In this document: piece by piece, positions 15,262 through 24,095 of the stretch
How the letters are laid out: each line of letters begins with the position of its first letter
Position numbering within the stretch: position 1 is the first letter of the stretch
Origin: Mongoliitalea lutea
GTDB lineage: Bacteria; Bacteroidota; Bacteroidia; Cytophagales; Cyclobacteriaceae
Direction of reading: 5' to 3'
NCBI RefSeq assembly: GCF_014652135.1
Contig: NZ_BMYF01000009.1
Coordinates: 124,364 to 188,363, forward strand
Length of the DNA stretch: 64,000 bases
The notes under the pieces: model-generated
Told to the model about the DNA's origin: nothing
Database searches by the model: none
What the model saw: only the letters and a program-made list of their open reading frames with translations
Program-made: the position numbers and the translations under genes

Positions 15262-16125
15262 TTACTTATTTAGAAAATCAATGGCATCCTGCCAATACCC
15301 AAATTTTTTCATCATTGGTTCATTGGCTTGAAGAATTTGCTGAATTTGTTCGAAATTTAATTCATTTTTCCACCTTCCAGTTTCTCCCTTATTAAAAAAA
15401 ACTACCGATTTTTTAGTTTTTTCTAAAAATCCCTCACGTTTTTCTTGTTCTTTTAATCGTTGAAATGAGCTCAAATCAATCGCTTTTTTAACTTTTTCTT
15501 CTTCCGCATCTAATCCCATAACTTTCAATGCTTCTTTAAAAACTGCTAATGGATCTTCTTTCATGTCCTCATAACGGATTATATGGACAGGGATTTGTGT
15601 TTGACGAAGCCATGACTCCACATGCATACTCCAAGTACCCATTAATTGATATAGCTGATGAAACGATTTATTTTTCTTTAAAAAAGCTCCGTTTGAATTG
15701 CAAATAAAATGATCAATTGTTTGTTGGATTGATTGATCATTATGATTTGCAAAGGAAAGCACCACGTCCAATGGATTTCTCACCAAGTAGACCGCTTGAT
15801 TATCTGGAAAAGTTGGGATAATTGCTTTACCATCCCAAGGATTAAATGTATAAGCATCATGAATCTTTACAAATAATGAAGATTCTTTACTATGAAGTAT
15901 TTTATGGGACCAGGCAAGCTTTCTAAATTGAATTACTTCTTCGGTAGTTAAGTCATCTGTACAAAGATCCAAGACAACCTCGATTGCAACTTTAGATGAA
16001 AAAATACCATTAGTAGCCAATTGGTTGATATTGACTTCTCCATTTAAATAAGCAGTCAAAAAAGATCTAAACCAAGTATTCCCGGATTTAGGATAAGAAG
16101 CCAACCAAATTAATTTAGAGCTCAT
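15262..16125 (-). CDS. PAPS-dependent sulfotransferase in the lasso gene string
   Basis: The enzyme would transfer sulfate from PAPS to a hydroxyl group. The 5'-phosphosulfate loop SYPKSGNTWFR lies near the N-terminus, IIRYEDMKEDPLAVF fits the 3'-phosphate region, and KGETGRWK near the C-terminus matches the conserved KGxxGxWK element. I placed the start at MSSKLIWLASYPKSG (16125), which overlaps the kinase gene by 11 bases. The first upstream ATG at 16167 would overlap it by 53 bases and adds a poorly fitting N-terminus. Gene order kinase, sulfotransferase, B1, B2 suggests that the lasso peptide is the substrate. A polysaccharide substrate is the alternative. Confidence 0.88.
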   Translation of the reverse strand: MSSKLIWLASYPKSGNTWFRSFLTAYLNGEVNINQLATNGIFSSKVAIEVVLDLCTDDLTTEEVIQFRKLAWSHKILHSKESSLFVKIHDAYTFNPWDGKAIIPTFPDNQAVYLVRNPLDVVLSFANHNDQSIQQTIDHFICNSNGAFLKKNKSFHQLYQLMGTWSMHVESWLRQTQIPVHIIRYEDMKEDPLAVFKEALKVMGLDAEEEKVKKAIDLSSFQRLKEQEKREGFLEKTKKSVVFFNKGETGRWKNELNFEQIQQILQANEPMMKKFGYWQDAIDFLNK

Positions 16126-17029
16126 CAGATTTGAGAATTTGGTCAGCGATCTCTTGTGCAAATTCATGAAAAGAATTTCTGTCTTTAGGTCTTTTTGCCA
16201 TCCAAAACTGAGTTTTGGCCGAAATCCCAGTTAATTGCTTGAACTGCGCCAGTTGCTTGTTCATACCATTAATCCATTGAGATCTATAAATATTATTACC
16301 TAAGTGTTGCATGCCCTGAGCTTTGGAAAGCTGTTCTATTGAAATAGAATCCCCTTCAATCTGCAAAAAAACTATCCCAGCCAAAGGGACCGGATCAGTA
16401 AAATATTCTTCATGAAATGGTATTCCGTACTTATCTACATCAACTCTGATTTGATAGGCATCATCCAGAGAATATGCGGCTTGGTTGTTTAAGGTATTTT
16501 TCCATGCTCTAATTAAAGGATAAGAGGGAATGGCATAACATCCTTTTTCACGAATATCAATCAGAGCTGTGTCATCACAGAAAATCCGATAACCCAGTTC
16601 CTTTAGTTTTAGTGCCGTGGTAGACTTGCCTGTTCGAGAATGTGCTGCAAATAACCATGCACAACCATCGGCATCTAATATTCCCGACACATGAAAAGGA
16701 ATAAGATTTCGCTGATAGAGTAAAGCTGCTAGGGCATTGGAATTAAAAAACAACAAAATACTCTCCCAATCCTCACATAAAGGCTTGATCAAAATACTGT
16801 TGCCATTTTGAACCAAGTATTCTGCAACCTCAGGAACAGAATATTTAAACTCTTGGGAATTGTATTGAGAAAATGGTTTTATAACTACTGGGGATTGATT
16901 AAAAACAGGTAAATCCTTCACCAATGTGACACTAAAATCAACTTCTAATGCTTCTGAATAAGGAACCTCCAATAATGCAGGAAGCTCAATTGCTGACTGA
17001 CATATTAACCCAAATACTTTGTAGTACAC
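16115..17029 (-). CDS. HPr-kinase-like protein, putative lasso-peptide kinase
   Basis: The 304-residue protein resembles HPr kinase/phosphorylase and the paeninodin-type kinases that phosphorylate the C-terminal Ser of lasso precursors. FHVSG around residue 112 is followed by a P-loop AHSRTGKST (129-137), in which the usual first Gly is Ala129, and by FCDDTALID with Asp152-Asp153. Five of six intact precursors end in Ser, consistent with this activity. It is the first gene of the kinase, sulfotransferase, B1, B2 string, and a TATCTTTG promoter box lies 23-30 bases upstream. True HPr kinase acting in carbon regulation is unlikely because of sequence and context. Confidence 0.82.
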   Translation of the reverse strand: MYYKVFGLICQSAIELPALLEVPYSEALEVDFSVTLVKDLPVFNQSPVVIKPFSQYNSQEFKYSVPEVAEYLVQNGNSILIKPLCEDWESILLFFNSNALAALLYQRNLIPFHVSGILDADGCAWLFAAHSRTGKSTTALKLKELGYRIFCDDTALIDIREKGCYAIPSYPLIRAWKNTLNNQAAYSLDDAYQIRVDVDKYGIPFHEEYFTDPVPLAGIVFLQIEGDSISIEQLSKAQGMQHLGNNIYRSQWINGMNKQLAQFKQLTGISAKTQFWMAKRPKDRNSFHEFAQEIADQILKSDEL

Positions 17030-17051
17030 TATTTTTTAGTTTATGACTTTA

Positions 17052-17059
17052 CAAAGATA
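17052..17059 (-). promoter_or_regulatory. Likely -7 promoter box of the lasso maturation string (TATCTTTG)
   Basis: The minus-strand octamer is a perfect TAnnTTTG element of the Bacteroidota primary sigma factor and lies 23 bases before the kinase start codon. A -33 TTTG at the right distance is not obvious. The gap to the preceding aminotransferase gene is only 85 bases. Confidence 0.45.
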
Positions 17060-17114
17060 AAAATCTAAGCCATAAAAAGTAATTTGGAGATAATGATCTT
17101 ATGTACAAATAACA

Positions 17115-18254
17115 TCAATTACTTAACAAAACATCACAAATCCTATCTACCTCTTGTTCCGAAAGTTCATAAAACATAGGAAGCCTCAACAATACCTCTG
17201 TGTAGCGATCTGAATTGAGTAAGCCGGACACTGCAGGCTGTTGTGCTTGATAATAAGTGCTTTTATGCAAACTTTGGTAATGAAAAACACTCAGGATTCC
17301 TTGTTCCTTTAATTTTGCAATCATTTGGGTTCTGGCTTCTGCTGTTTCGAACAAGAGGTAAAACATATGTGCATTATTTTCAGCAAATGAAGGAATCACA
17401 GGCAAAGTAAATCGGTTATTTTTCACTTCACTTAGTCTAGCAAAATACTGATTCCAAAGCTTTTTCCTTCTTTCCTGAATATTACCGATACTTTCTAATT
17501 GGGCATACAGAAAAGCTGCTATGATATCTGATGGCAAAAATGAGCTACCAAGATCAACCCATCCATACTTATCGACCTCTCCTCTGAAAAACTTACTTCG
17601 ATTGGTTCCCTTTTCCCGTATTATTTCGGCACGTTCATTGAATCGAGCATCATTGATTACCAACATCCCCCCCTCTCCTGAAATAATATTCTTAGTTTCA
17701 TGAAAACTAAAAGCAGAAAGATGGCCTATACCCCCCAATGGCTTTCTACTTCCATCCGGAAAGGTGTAGTAACTATCAATGGCCTGCGCAGCGTCCTCAA
17801 TTACAAACAAATCATATGTCTTTGCCAATTCCATAATTACAGACATATCACAAGCAACACCTGCATAATGCACAGGAATGATGGCCTTTGTCCGAGAAGT
17901 AATTAGTGCTTCAATCTTTTTTTCATCCATTCCTGGATGGTCAGGGCGGCTATCACAAAAAATAATTTTGGCGCCTCTTAGAACAAAGGCATTAGCTGTA
18001 GAAACAAAGGTATATGAGGGCATAATCACTTCATCACCCGGCTGTATATCAATAAGTATTGCTGCCATTTCTAAGGCATCTGTACAGGAAGTTGTCAAAA
18101 GGCATTTTTGAAAACCAAATCGACTTTTAAAAAACTCATGACACTTGTGAGTAAACATTCCATCACCGGAGATTTTCCCTGACAATACAGACTCTTGTAT
18201 ATAGGAGGTTTCCTTGCCTGATAAATATGGTTTATTAAAAGGAGTGAAATTCAT
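17115..18254 (-). CDS. PLP-dependent sugar aminotransferase (WecE/RffA-like, DegT/DnrJ/EryC1 family)
   Basis: The 379-residue protein is a nucleotide-sugar aminotransferase similar to dTDP-4-amino-4,6-dideoxygalactose transaminase. The N-terminus FNKPYLSGKETSYI, the PLP site with the presumed Schiff-base Lys in SAFSFHETKNI and the following SGEGGMLVIND are typical of the WecE branch. The N-acetyltransferase that would complete dTDP-Fuc4NAc lies directly upstream in transcription order, 4 bases away. The rmlA and rmlB genes needed for the precursor are not in this window. A G7 run encodes part of the EGGM motif and is in frame. Confidence 0.9.
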   Translation of the reverse strand: MNFTPFNKPYLSGKETSYIQESVLSGKISGDGMFTHKCHEFFKSRFGFQKCLLTTSCTDALEMAAILIDIQPGDEVIMPSYTFVSTANAFVLRGAKIIFCDSRPDHPGMDEKKIEALITSRTKAIIPVHYAGVACDMSVIMELAKTYDLFVIEDAAQAIDSYYTFPDGSRKPLGGIGHLSAFSFHETKNIISGEGGMLVINDARFNERAEIIREKGTNRSKFFRGEVDKYGWVDLGSSFLPSDIIAAFLYAQLESIGNIQERRKKLWNQYFARLSEVKNNRFTLPVIPSFAENNAHMFYLLFETAEARTQMIAKLKEQGILSVFHYQSLHKSTYYQAQQPAVSGLLNSDRYTEVLLRLPMFYELSEQEVDRICDVLLSN

Positions 18255-18258
18255 TTGT

Positions 18259-18963
18259 TTAATTTTTCCAGCAGTGATAAATGTATTGATGCAAAGTTAA
18301 TTGAAATCCCGCCTTTTCATAAAGACGGCAAGCCGATGTATTTGAAGCCTGTGTGACTACCCGAATTCCAATGGGCGTATTTTCTGACTTGGTAAAAAAA
18401 TCAACGGCCTGCAATAGTTGAGAACCTATGCCCATCCCTCTGAATTGATGGTCGACAGCAACTAACCCAATTTCGTAAGCATCACTTTTGAACTTATAGG
18501 TAATAAAACCAACGATTTGCTCTTTGTGAAGGTACACCAATACTTCATCAGCAAAAACACGACCAATCGAGCGGTGCAACCACTGCTTGTACAATTCTCT
18601 GAATTTATCTTTTGGGAATTTTTTATCTATAAAAAACCTCGAATATACGCCGCTCTGAATAGCCAACTCCTCAAAATGCACATCTGGAATAAAATCAATC
18701 GGAACTGATTGAATACTGCTGTTTGGCCTAGAAGTAACTTGTTCTAGAGTCAATGTCTTCCCATAGGTTACTTTTTCATCCACCAGCTGAACACTATAAT
18801 CCTTCATGAACGGATCTGGAAATTGAATTTTTTGATCTGCAAAAACATATAGCAAATCATATGAACTGTTGATTTCAAGGGAATTAAACACACCTTTTCC
18901 GTGTACCAGCTGCCCCACTTTCAACGAAAGAAAATCACTGTCCCAGGCTAGATATTTAATCAT
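18259..18963 (-). CDS. GNAT N-acetyltransferase (WecD-like)
   Basis: The 234-residue protein starts with IKYLAWDSDFLSLKVGQL, like dTDP-fucosamine acetyltransferase WecD, and has a C-terminal GNAT acetyl-CoA site VDHQFRGMGIGSQLLQAV followed by SACRLYEKAGFQ. It would acetylate the amino group made by the adjacent aminotransferase. The start overlaps the upstream glycosyltransferase gene by 8 bases. Confidence 0.86.
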   Translation of the reverse strand: MIKYLAWDSDFLSLKVGQLVHGKGVFNSLEINSSYDLLYVFADQKIQFPDPFMKDYSVQLVDEKVTYGKTLTLEQVTSRPNSSIQSVPIDFIPDVHFEELAIQSGVYSRFFIDKKFPKDKFRELYKQWLHRSIGRVFADEVLVYLHKEQIVGFITYKFKSDAYEIGLVAVDHQFRGMGIGSQLLQAVDFFTKSENTPIGIRVVTQASNTSACRLYEKAGFQLTLHQYIYHCWKN

Positions 18964-19894
18964 TTAAATTGGTAGTTCTTCCGACAATATAAATAGGCCT
19001 TTGCTTGACTCCTTCAAATATTTTACCAATATAAAGACCAATCAATCCTAATACAAAAAGGACCATTCCGCCGATAAACCAAATCGACACTAAAAGACTT
19101 GTGTATCCTGGCACCGTTATTTGATGCATCAGGTATCTGTAAATGACCAATGCCCCGATAAAAAACGATATGAACGTCACAAAAAAACCAAATTTTACAA
19201 TCATACGGATTGGTTTATCTGAATTTGCAAGTATAATATCTAAAGCAAGTCTAAATAATCTATTCCAGTTGTAGGAAGTGGAGCCACTAAACCGCTCAGA
19301 ATGGGTTACTTCTAATTTTGCACTTTTAAATCCTGTCCACCTCACCATCGTGGGAAAGTAGCGGATAGGTTCGCGTAATTGCTGAACTGCCTGTATTACT
19401 CTTCTATGATAGATACCAAAATTCGCCACAGAGGGATCCTGTTTTTCTCCTGTAAGATAACTCAATGTTTGGTAAAAAATTTTTGAAGATGTTTTTTTCA
19501 CCAAGCTATCTTGCCTTTCAATCCTTTGAGCAAGCACGACATCGAAGCCTTCCTTAGTTTTCTCATAGAGTGAATGGATTTCCTCAGGTCTATCCTGTAA
19601 ATCGCAGTCCATTACTACTACCCATTCCCCTCTTGCATGATCCAACCCTGCTGTAATTGCATAGTGCTGACCAAAGTTGCGGCTCAGGCTGACACCCTTT
19701 ATTTTGGAATTGATACTACTTTCATATACAATGGCTTCCCAGCTTTTATCAGGGCTACCGTCTTCTACCAAAATAATTTCGTAATCCGAGGTAATTGGCT
19801 CAATTGCTTCACATATTCTTTTTACAAGCTCGGAAACTATATTTTCAGCCTTGTAAACAGGACTGACAATGGATAAAAATGGGATTTTATTCAC
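18956..19894 (-). CDS. GT2 glycosyltransferase with C-terminal membrane helices (DPM1/ArnC-like)
   Basis: The 312-residue protein has an N-terminal GT-A fold with the metal-binding MDCDLQDRPEEI block and two predicted C-terminal membrane segments (around 230-290). This arrangement is found in polyprenyl-phosphate sugar transferases such as ArnC, GtrB and DPM1. It may load a sugar on undecaprenyl phosphate for side-group addition. It precedes the WecD-like gene with an 8-base overlap. Confidence 0.88.
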   Translation of the reverse strand: MNKIPFLSIVSPVYKAENIVSELVKRICEAIEPITSDYEIILVEDGSPDKSWEAIVYESSINSKIKGVSLSRNFGQHYAITAGLDHARGEWVVVMDCDLQDRPEEIHSLYEKTKEGFDVVLAQRIERQDSLVKKTSSKIFYQTLSYLTGEKQDPSVANFGIYHRRVIQAVQQLREPIRYFPTMVRWTGFKSAKLEVTHSERFSGSTSYNWNRLFRLALDIILANSDKPIRMIVKFGFFVTFISFFIGALVIYRYLMHQITVPGYTSLLVSIWFIGGMVLFVLGLIGLYIGKIFEGVKQRPIYIVGRTTNLND

Positions 19895-19960
19895 TTCTTT
19901 CAGTTAAGAGTAATGGTTCACAAATTTATTTCAAATATAATAAATAAAAGAAATAGCCTA

Positions 19961-21112
19961 TTAGCTAGACTTTTTACTAGCAATGAAACTCTCATTTCCA
20001 TTCAAAAGAAACTGAATTTTATTTTCGTTATTAGTCAAGCCTTCAAAAAATAAATTTTTATTAAACTCTTGGTTTTTGGTCGTAGGCAAAAATTTTATCT
20101 TGCTAAAATCCAAAGGATAACAACCATTGATGGAATGATCTTTCACAAAGGAATTGGTAGAAATGAGGTCTTGACTGTAAACCACCTCCAAGCCACAAAT
20201 CAAATATTCAAAAACCTTATTGGGCACATTATAGATATGATTAGGAATATCTCCATTGTATAAAACCAATCCAACATCATAACTTGTTAAAATTTCTGGT
20301 AGCTGTTCATACCTAACAGGTTTCTTGACCCTAATAAATTCATATTGAGTTGTCAATCTATTTAAATAACTCAAGGTATTGTCAAACGCATAGGAAATAT
20401 AAAAATCTATTTCATACTTCCCACTTTGTGAAATCACCCAGGTTAGGAGTTCTTGGACATACATAGAATCTAAATCTGTAGCCCCCACATGTACTAAGCT
20501 TATGACCTGTTTATCTTGAATAGCTCTTGATGTTTTTAATTGTTGAGCAACTTCATACCAATGTTTCGGAGGTAAATTAGGGAAAACCTGCACACGGGAC
20601 TCATTTAAAATCTTCCGATAGTCCTCTAAAAACAAACGCTTACGATCGATATTGGTATGAGAAACAGTTACATGATGACACTTCCATAGCTTTTTTTCCA
20701 ACTTATGAAGCAGCCTGTTATACAATGAAGAGTTTCGGTATTGCTTTATAGATGTATATTCATGATAATGAATGTGAATTCGTGTGTTAATACCAAAAAC
20801 CAAATTCAATAAGAAAACGGGAAGGATGGAGACGGTCTCATAGCAGATTATGAGTGACGGTTTAAACCATAAAAGTTTAAAAAAAACATTTAATGCAAAA
20901 TGAACATAATGCCAATACCTTCTAACACTAGTAGTGAAAAAGTCTTGACCAATTCTAAAAATTCTTGCATGGGCGGGAGAAAACCAAGGGTCTGAAGTTC
21001 CAGAGGTGAAAACCAAACATTCATGTTTATTCAAATGATCTAAATCAATGACATCATTCATAACCGGTGGATATTTTTCCACTGGTGCATAGTGCACAAT
21101 TCCAACTTTCAT
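19961..21112 (-). CDS. GT4-like glycosyltransferase, paralogue of 27663-28784
   Basis: The 383-residue protein starts KVGIVHYAPVEKYPPVMN and carries IHIHYHEYTS and VPNKVFEYLICGLEVV, the latter being the usual nucleotide-sugar-binding block of GT-B enzymes. The same landmarks occur in the gene at 27663-28784 (HYMPLEYYPPVTN, YIHYHEYES, APNKLFEYLACGL), so the two are paralogues. Substrate unknown. Confidence 0.75.
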   Translation of the reverse strand: MKVGIVHYAPVEKYPPVMNDVIDLDHLNKHECLVFTSGTSDPWFSPAHARIFRIGQDFFTTSVRRYWHYVHFALNVFFKLLWFKPSLIICYETVSILPVFLLNLVFGINTRIHIHYHEYTSIKQYRNSSLYNRLLHKLEKKLWKCHHVTVSHTNIDRKRLFLEDYRKILNESRVQVFPNLPPKHWYEVAQQLKTSRAIQDKQVISLVHVGATDLDSMYVQELLTWVISQSGKYEIDFYISYAFDNTLSYLNRLTTQYEFIRVKKPVRYEQLPEILTSYDVGLVLYNGDIPNHIYNVPNKVFEYLICGLEVVYSQDLISTNSFVKDHSINGCYPLDFSKIKFLPTTKNQEFNKNLFFEGLTNNENKIQFLLNGNESFIASKKSS

Positions 21113-21125
21113 TTTCTATTGTTCA

Positions 21126-22787
21126 TCAACGATTCCCCCACAAATATATGACAGAAAACTGTCCATGGAAGGAATTCATATGATAACCTACAGGAAATAA
21201 TTCAGTGGAAGTTGGTGCTAATTGCCATTGATAATTTCGTGCATGTATATGCTGGAACCTTGATGATAGAATTAGATTTTTCCATTGATGGTCTATCAAC
21301 AAGCCAACGGAATAATCTACCCAAGGTTGTCGTTCTGAGTTATCAAAAAAAGATCTATGAAATAAGGTTTGATTGTTTTCAAGTCGTTGAAAAATTAGAC
21401 CTATTTTATTTAAGTTTTTAATCCTAGAAACTTCCAAGATTTGTACATTTGAACCAAGCCCAATTCCTGTCCCCAAGGCTCTTCCGTTATTGGAAAATCC
21501 TCGCGACACATTATGGGTATGCCAAGTAATCCCTCCTCTAGGACCGTATCTAATTATTCTATTGATGGATTCATGTTGCTGAACCATTTCTCCTCTTATT
21601 TGCAATTGAGCGTCAGAGGAAGCTAGTGATACCAATTTATTAAACCCCATGAGGTATGCACGTGCATGCTCAGGATTAAGTGTCAATTCCCTCCAATTGA
21701 GTGGGTGATCTCTTCGGCCGTACTCCACATAAAACTCCATATTAAATTTAGGAACCAATAGCCGTAGAAAAGCAGTTACTTGTTGATCTCTACCATCCGA
21801 GTCAAATTCAACAGTCGTATTGTTTTCATCAAAAAACTGTTCTTTGGTCACCCCTTCAAATACAGGAAACAGATCCCCAAAATTTATATTCATATTTTGG
21901 CGATAAATTTGTGCAGTTCTGGTCAAACCACCATAGAGTCCTGGGATCCATTTTGGGTTGTAAGAGATTGTAATAGCATTTACATATTTCCAATCTCCAG
22001 TAAAGGGTGTGAAAAAGCGGTCATTTAACTCTTGATTTTGAAGCGGAGCAAGTCCTGAATCGTCAATTCTTCCTGATATTAATTGTCCTTCAAAATTTCC
22101 TAGAAATGTTTTTGCTGGCTTCCTTGTATTAATGGTCAGATACGGAAAGCTTTGTGCATTATTTGAAAAAGTCAATGAAGTAAACTGTCCTGGACCCCAC
22201 CAAAGAGACATGGAAGAAACCCCCATCTCAAAAGCCCCATATCCTAAAGCAAACTTGGATTGCCCATAGTGAAACTTGCGCTGAGGCAAATCACCAAATC
22301 TCTCTGGATAGTCACCATAATTCCAAAGTATAAAACTTTGTGCATGAACGGCATTACCTAAATTATCCTGATACCCTTTAAATGAAAGGTTTTGGGCTGC
22401 ATGAAACTCGGGGCTAACCTGCAGGCTGATAAACTTCCAACGGGCAAAAAAACCTGTTGTTGTGTATGACTGCCATCCAACATTTGGAATCATCCCATAC
22501 TCTCCCCAACCATACGGCCTATTGGAATTGTACCTGACTGTATTTAAGATGGGAAGAATTCTTACATCAAAACTCTTTCTGCTTATTCCACTGTCTAAAC
22601 CTATCAAAGACCATCCGAAATCATTTGCAATAGGCCTTAAGTTAAAACTTGGAGCTTGAAAATTTGTATCAAGTAAGGAAAGCCTTCTTTGATGCTCTTC
22701 TAGTACTGGGTAGTTGGAATGAAGCACTTGTGCTTTTGCAAAAAAAGCAATACAAAAGAAACAAATAACTAATAGTGTTCTCATCAA
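21126..22787 (-). CDS. Wzi-family capsule assembly outer-membrane protein
   Basis: The 553-residue protein begins with a clear signal peptide (MMRTLLVICFFCIAFFAKAQ) and continues as an aromatic-rich beta-barrel protein with alternating strands throughout, including SMSLWWGPGQFTSLTFSN, a block typical of the Cap_assemb_Wzi family. Wzi-type proteins help anchor or organise capsule at the cell surface. It lies inside the glycosyltransferase run and overlaps the next gene by 4 bases, so it is cotranscribed with the glycan locus. Confidence 0.85.
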   Translation of the reverse strand: MMRTLLVICFFCIAFFAKAQVLHSNYPVLEEHQRRLSLLDTNFQAPSFNLRPIANDFGWSLIGLDSGISRKSFDVRILPILNTVRYNSNRPYGWGEYGMIPNVGWQSYTTTGFFARWKFISLQVSPEFHAAQNLSFKGYQDNLGNAVHAQSFILWNYGDYPERFGDLPQRKFHYGQSKFALGYGAFEMGVSSMSLWWGPGQFTSLTFSNNAQSFPYLTINTRKPAKTFLGNFEGQLISGRIDDSGLAPLQNQELNDRFFTPFTGDWKYVNAITISYNPKWIPGLYGGLTRTAQIYRQNMNINFGDLFPVFEGVTKEQFFDENNTTVEFDSDGRDQQVTAFLRLLVPKFNMEFYVEYGRRDHPLNWRELTLNPEHARAYLMGFNKLVSLASSDAQLQIRGEMVQQHESINRIIRYGPRGGITWHTHNVSRGFSNNGRALGTGIGLGSNVQILEVSRIKNLNKIGLIFQRLENNQTLFHRSFFDNSERQPWVDYSVGLLIDHQWKNLILSSRFQHIHARNYQWQLAPTSTELFPVGYHMNSFHGQFSVIYLWGNR

Positions 22788-23539
22788 TGTAAAAAAGGTA
22801 TATACTCCATAAACTTCCTAAAATAACGTGAATAAAGGCGAATATAATTAGTATTCAAACCATTTTCTCTACAAGCCCTGTAATCTTCTTTATTGATAAT
22901 ATATGTTGATTTAAATGAATTGGTGCTGACGCCACCAAGTCTCATTTTCATCAAATCTAGCTTTAAGTACTTATAGTGTAGCTTATGCTTGTACAAAAAT
23001 CTTACAAGTAACTCAAAATCAGCAGCTATTACATAATCAGTTTTATAAAAACCATATTTTTCATAATTTTTTCTAAAGGTAAAAAAAGTAGGATGTGCAG
23101 GCATATATCCCCAAGAGAAAGCCCCTAAATTAAATCTCCTAGACGAATAATATCTTACTGTTTTCTCTAAATTATCAGGCCTTACGAATCTAACATCTGC
23201 AAAAACACAATCAACTTGATCATCTTCAAAGCCTTCAACAATTTTTTTTATGGCATCCGTTCTATGATAAAAGTCATCGGAATTAATAATACCTACGATA
23301 TCTCCTGTCGCCAATTTTAACCCCTTATTCATAGCGTCGTACAAGCCTAAATCAGGCTCTGAAATCCACATTGACACCACGTGTTCATTACTCTTAATAA
23401 TATCCACAGTACCGTCTTTGGACGCACCGTCTATGATGATATATTCTATATCCTTGTAGCACTGATTTACTACTGAATCAATGGTATCTTGAAGAGTTTT
23501 GGCTGAATTGTACGTGACGGTAATTATACTGACTTTCAA
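22784..23539 (-). CDS. GT2 glycosyltransferase (WcaA-like)
   Basis: The 251-residue enzyme has the standard GT-A beginning MKVSIITVTYNSAKTLQDTI, the IIDGASKDGT loop and the NSDDFY metal-binding site near residue 95. It ends with a short positively charged part and no membrane helices. It overlaps the Wzi-like gene by 4 bases and lies 4 bases after a WcaF-like acetyltransferase gene. Confidence 0.9.
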   Translation of the reverse strand: MKVSIITVTYNSAKTLQDTIDSVVNQCYKDIEYIIIDGASKDGTVDIIKSNEHVVSMWISEPDLGLYDAMNKGLKLATGDIVGIINSDDFYHRTDAIKKIVEGFEDDQVDCVFADVRFVRPDNLEKTVRYYSSRRFNLGAFSWGYMPAHPTFFTFRKNYEKYGFYKTDYVIAADFELLVRFLYKHKLHYKYLKLDLMKMRLGGVSTNSFKSTYIINKEDYRACRENGLNTNYIRLYSRYFRKFMEYIPFLH

Positions 23540-23543
23540 AATA

Positions 23544-24095
23544 TTACTGATTAAATACTCTTTCTCTTACTTTAACAGCTGGATTTCCTTGGTAAATGGA
23601 ATAGCTCTCTAGGCTCTTTGTTGCTACTGACCCCACGGTAAGGATGGAATGACTTTTGCACGTAACGCCTGGGCAGACTACACTTTTTGCCCCTATCCAC
23701 ACTCCTTTTTCAATAACTATAGACCCCAAAATTAAATCAAAAGATTCTGATTTATAATTATGGTTTCCGGTAAGCAACATGGCACCTTGCGAGATACAAA
23801 CGTTAGAATCCAGTTGAACTGCCGTGAGGTTATCTATCCAAACACCCTCCCCTATCCATACATCATCTCCTATAGTGAGATACCAAGGATACTTGATATT
23901 GACTCTTGGTTTTATCAGCACCCTTCTTCCAACTTTTGCTCCAAATAAGATTAAAATCCAAACTTTAATTGGCGAATAAACGCTTATAGGATTTAAAAAA
24001 AACAAAATATTAACAAAAAACCAAACTGTCTTTTTGAATAAACCAGCAGGTTGGTACCATTTATTATCAAATTTATATAATAAAACTTCCTTCAT
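23544..24095 (-). CDS. WcaF-like hexapeptide-repeat O-acetyltransferase
   Basis: The 183-residue protein is a left-handed beta-helix acyltransferase of the WcaF branch. Hexapeptide units such as IGDDVWIGEGVWI and IEKGVWIGAKSVVCPGV surround the catalytic His in LLTGNHNYKS. It probably acetylates a sugar of the glycan. The start overlaps the upstream GT4 gene by 4 bases. Confidence 0.88.
   Translation of the reverse strand: MKEVLLYKFDNKWYQPAGLFKKTVWFFVNILFFLNPISVYSPIKVWILILFGAKVGRRVLIKPRVNIKYPWYLTIGDDVWIGEGVWIDNLTAVQLDSNVCISQGAMLLTGNHNYKSESFDLILGSIVIEKGVWIGAKSVVCPGVTCKSHSILTVGSVATKSLESYSIYQGNPAVKVRERVFNQ

Noticed and set aside
15262..16167. First ATG at 16167 as the sulfotransferase start
   Set aside because: It overlaps the kinase gene by 53 bases, and the family-typical start SKLIWLASYPKSG begins at the ATG at 16125.
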